DNA of 64,000 bases, taken from assembly GCF_042453785.1 (NCBI RefSeq), contig NC_091668.1, positions 317,501 to 381,500 on the forward strand. The letters run 5' to 3'. The translations under genes and the position numbers were made by a program. The DNA is from Malus domestica (taxonomy: Eukaryota > Streptophyta > Magnoliopsida > Rosales > Rosaceae). The notes beneath the pieces were generated by a model. That model saw only the letters and a list, made by a program, of their open reading frames with translations. It did no database searches and was not told the origin of the DNA. Positions within the stretch are counted from its first letter, which is position 1. Each line of letters opens with the position of its first letter. This document shows positions 61,078-64,000 of the stretch, in pieces.

Positions 61078-61333
61078 AGGCTCCCTCTTGTTTGTTTATT
61101 TTGACTCAAGTATATGTACATATTTGTAACTTATCGGGGATATCAATAAATAAGCTTTCCTTCATTTCAACGTATTGTGTTAAATACACCAAAGCCTTCT
61201 TCGCTAAGTTCTTTGAATTTTCTTTTGTTGAAGCTTGTATGTTGAAGCTTTGTGAGTAGAGCATGTAGGTTGAGGTAGTGTTCCCTTAATTTCCCGAGTG
61301 AGGAAAACTTCTCGGTTGGAGACTTGGAAAATC

Positions 61334-64000
61334 CAAGTCACTGAGTGGGATCGGCTATATGAATCTTAGAACGCCATTGTGTTCTGTCCTGTGTCATGTC
61401 CTCCGTTAGATCCAAGTACTCTAAGTCTTTTCTTAGGGTATCTTCCAAAGTTTTCCTAGGTCTTCCTCTACCCCTTCGGCCCTGAACCTCTGTCTCATAG
61501 TCGCATCTTCTAATCGGAGCGTTAGTAGGCCTTCTTTGCACATGTCCAAACCACCGTAACCGATTTTCTCTCATCTTTCCTTCAATTTCGGCTACTCCTA
61601 CTTTACCCCGGATATCCTCATTCCTAATCTTATCCTTTCTCGTGTGCCCACACATCCAACGAAGCATCATCATCTCCGATACACCCATTTTGTGTACGTG
61701 TTGATGCTTCACCGCCCAACATTATGTGCCATACAGCATCGCCGACCTTATTGCCGTCTTATAAAATTTTCCCTTGAGCTTCAGTGGCATACGGCGGTCA
61801 CACAACACGCCGGATGCACTCTTCCACTTCATCCATCCAGCTTGTATTCTATGGTTGAGATCTCCATCTAATTCTCCGTTCTTTTGCAAGATAGATCCTA
61901 GGTAACGAAAACGGTCGCTCTTTGGTATTTCTTGATCTCCGATCCTCACCCCTAACTCGTTTTGGCCTCAATTTGCACTGAACTTGCACTCCATATATTC
62001 TGTCTTTGATCGGCTTAGGCGAAGACCTTTAGATTCCAACACTTCTTTCCAAAGGTTAAGCTTTGCATTTACCCATTCCTGAGTTTCATCTATCAACACT
62101 ATATCGTCTGCGAAAAGCATACACCAAGGAATATCATCTTGAATATGTCCTGTTAACTCATCCATTACCAACGCAAAAAGGTAAGGACTTAAGGATGAGC
62201 CTTGATGTAATCCTACAATTATGGGAAAGCTTTCGGTTTGTCCTTTATGAGTTCTTACGGCAGTCTTTGCTCCTTCATACATATCCTGTATAGCTTGGAT
62301 ATATGCTACTCGTACTCCTTTCTTCTCTAAAATCCTCCAAAGAATGTCTCTTGGGACCCTATCATACGCTTTTTCCAAATCTATAAAGACCATGTGTAAA
62401 TCCTTTTTCCCATCTCTATATCTTTCCATCAATCTTCGTAAGAGATAGATTGCCTCCATGGTTGAGCGCCCTGGCATGAACCCGAATTGGTTGTCCGAAA
62501 CCCGTGTCTCTTGCCTCAATCTATGCTCAATGACTCTCTCCCAGAGCTTCATTGTATGACTCATTAGCTTAATACCCCTATAGTTCATGCAATTTTGTAC
62601 ATCGCCCTTATTCTTGTAGATAGGCACCAAAGTGCTCGTTCGCCACTCATTTGGCATCTTCTTCGTTTTCAAAATCCTATTGAAAAGGTCAGTGAGCCAT
62701 GTTATACCTGTCTCTCCCAAAACTTTCCACACTTCGATTGGTATATCGTCTGGGCCTACTGCTTTTATATGCTTCATCTTCTTCAAAGCTACAACCACTT
62801 CTTCCTTCCGGATTCTACGATAAAAAGAGTAGTTTCTACACTCTTCTGAGTTACTCAACTCCCCTAAAGAAGCACTCATTTCATGTCCTTCATTCAAAAG
62901 ATTATGAAAATAACCTTTCCATCTGTCTTTAACCGCGTTCTCTGTAGCAAGAACATTTCCATCCTCATCCTTGATGCACCTCACTTGGTTTAGGTCACTT
63001 GTCTTCTTTTCCCTTGCTCTAGCTAGTTTATAGATATCCAACTCTCCTTCTTTGGTATCTAGTCGCTTATACATATCGTCATAAGCCGTTAACTTAGCTT
63101 CTCTCACAGCTTTCTTCGCCTCTTGCTCCGCTTTTCTATACCTTTCACCATTTTCATCGGTTCTATCCTTGTATAAGGTTTTACAACATTCCTTCTTAGC
63201 CTTCACCTTTGTTTGTACCTCCTCATTCCACCACCAAGATTCCTTTTGGTGTGGGGCAAAGCCCTTAGACTCTCCTAATACCTCTTTTGCTACTTTTCGG
63301 ATACAACTAGCCATGGAATCCCACATTTGGTTAGCTTCCCCCTCTCTATCCCACACACATTGGGTGATTACTTTCTCTTTGAAAATGGCTTGTTTTTCTT
63401 CTTTTAGATTCCACCATCTAGTCCTTGGGCACTTCCAAGTCTTGTTCTTTTTTCTCACTCTTTTGATATGTACATCCATCACCAACAAGCGATGTTGATT
63501 AGCCACGCTCTCTCCTGGTATAACTTTGCAATCCTTACAAGTTATACGATCCCCTTTCCTCATTAGGAGAAAATCTATTTGTGTTTTTGACGACCCACTC
63601 TTGTAGGTGATCACATGTTCTTCTCTCTTCTTAAAGAAGGTGTTGGCTAAGAAGAGATCATATGCCATTGCAAAATCTAAGATAGCTTCCCCATCCTCGT
63701 TTCTCTCCCCAAAACCATGGCCACCATGAAAACCTCCATAGTTGCCTGTCTCCCTGCCCACGTGTCCATTTAAATCTCCTCCTATAAATAACTTCTCCGT
63801 CTGAGCAATTCCTTGCACCAAGTCTCCAAGGTCTTCCCAAAATTTCTCCTTCGAACTCGTATCCAACCCTACTTGAGGTGCGTACGCACTAATCACATTG
63901 ATAAGTTCTTGTCCTATTACAATCTTGATTGCCATGATTCTATCTCCTACCCTCTTAACATCTACAACATCTTGTGTCAAGGTCTTGTCCACGATGATGC
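61334..64000 (-). mobile_element. RTE-type LINE (copy 2), 5' end outside window
   Basis: About 2.67 kb of the 3' part of a non-LTR retrotransposon, coding on the minus strand and ending at the GCCGATCCCACTCAGTGAC motif, which corresponds to the tail of copy 1 but without the (TTG)n run. It directly adjoins the end of the 57475-61333 element. Confidence 0.9.
61338..64000 (-). pseudogene. RTE LINE endonuclease/reverse transcriptase ORF with two stops
   Basis: Open from the window edge to a TGA at 61968-61970 (674 residues from the first Met). It shows the end of an APE-type endonuclease ([47 protein letters not shown], then [12 protein letters not shown] with the catalytic His), then reverse transcriptase ([73 protein letters not shown], and the catalytic box [10 protein letters not shown]). 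After the stop the frame continues ([20 protein letters not shown]), meets a TAA near 61734 and ends after RWFGHVQRRPTNAP and GRRGRGRPRKTLEDTLRKDL. Two point nonsense changes in an otherwise clean frame suggest a recently dead copy. Confidence 0.9.

Larger units (their letters stand above)
57475..61333 (+). mobile_element. Repeat-built element with tandem leaders and a coiled-coil ORF
   Basis: No reverse transcriptase, integrase or transposase is seen. The left 2.9 kb consists of tandem or direct repeats: TGATATGGGATACTTTTGC-led units (58045, 58207, 58520), two intron-like GTAAGTAATCAG...TTGCAG segments (57961-58012 and 58385-58482), a 105-base direct repeat (58780 and 59805), the 218-base triplication (59055-59712) and a 60-base tandem array (60030-60270). 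It ends with an ORF and AATAAA (61145). It resembles a non-autonomous, transcribed retroelement or its derivative, but the boundaries are set mainly by the adjoining LINE copies. Confidence 0.5.

Overview
This is eukaryotic nuclear DNA from a flowering plant, almost certainly a eudicot. The genes have short GT-AG introns and AT-rich introns and spacers, and the proteins include plant-only families (a chloroplast FtsH protease, a brassinosteroid-signalling kinase, an OPC-8:0 CoA ligase, DUF241 and DUF630/632 proteins). Several repeats look like families I associate with apple and pear (Rosaceae, Maleae), but that placement is from memory and was not searched.

Eight host genes look intact; exon joins were checked for GT-AG ends and for reading frame. 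In order: a membrane-anchored DUF7796-like protein (5079-8360, +); a single-exon DUF241 protein (20548-21603, +); a DUF630/DUF632 protein of the NRG2/REL2 type (27224-29455, +); a BSK1-like receptor-like cytoplasmic kinase (31132-34857, +); a type-A thylakoid FtsH, FTSH1/FTSH5 type (35195-37932, -), convergent with BSK1; a 63-residue mitochondrial complex I subunit NDUFB2 with three small exons (39456-40419, -); the peroxisomal jasmonate-pathway ligase OPCL1 (46546-49411, +); and a lysine/histidine transporter-like gene, LHT8/AATL1 type (53503-56211, +). These are ordinary, functionally unrelated neighbours; nothing suggests a biosynthetic cluster.

The rest is mostly transposable elements and broken genes. 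The left edge (1-2801) is the 3' part of a PIF/Harbinger DNA transposon with a DDE transposase and a Myb/SANT partner gene, inserted into the arm of a long inverted-repeat element that carries a CTT-rich minisatellite (2802 to about 4003). A WDR46/UTP7 pseudogene with preserved introns and several frameshifts lies at 11855-16588 (-). Two non-autonomous elements carry captured host-gene pieces: 9013-10025 (an open frame of at least 215 codons for a membrane protein) and 44441-45640 (a fragment of an F-box/LRR gene). A copia element at 22204 to about 23640 has lost its centre, so that LTR sequence joins directly to reverse transcriptase. At the right edge, two RTE-type LINE copies (56826-57470 and 61334-64000, both -) bracket a 3.8-kb repeat-built region (57475-61333) with a 226-residue coiled-coil ORF that I cannot assign.

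MITEs are abundant. Seven insertions have exact, or one-mismatch, 8-9-bp target-site duplications readable by eye (7228-7375, 13452-14234, 16230-16377, 17797-18812, 20067-20258, 21843-22136, 24837-25027); an eighth (41273-41394) has an 8-bp match. They sit in introns (DUF7796, OPCL1, LHT8), in the WDR46 pseudogene and 20-odd bases from the OPCL1 TATA box. I found no convincing wholly new biological system. The best candidates for undescribed biology are the 57475-61333 element and the two gene-capturing elements.
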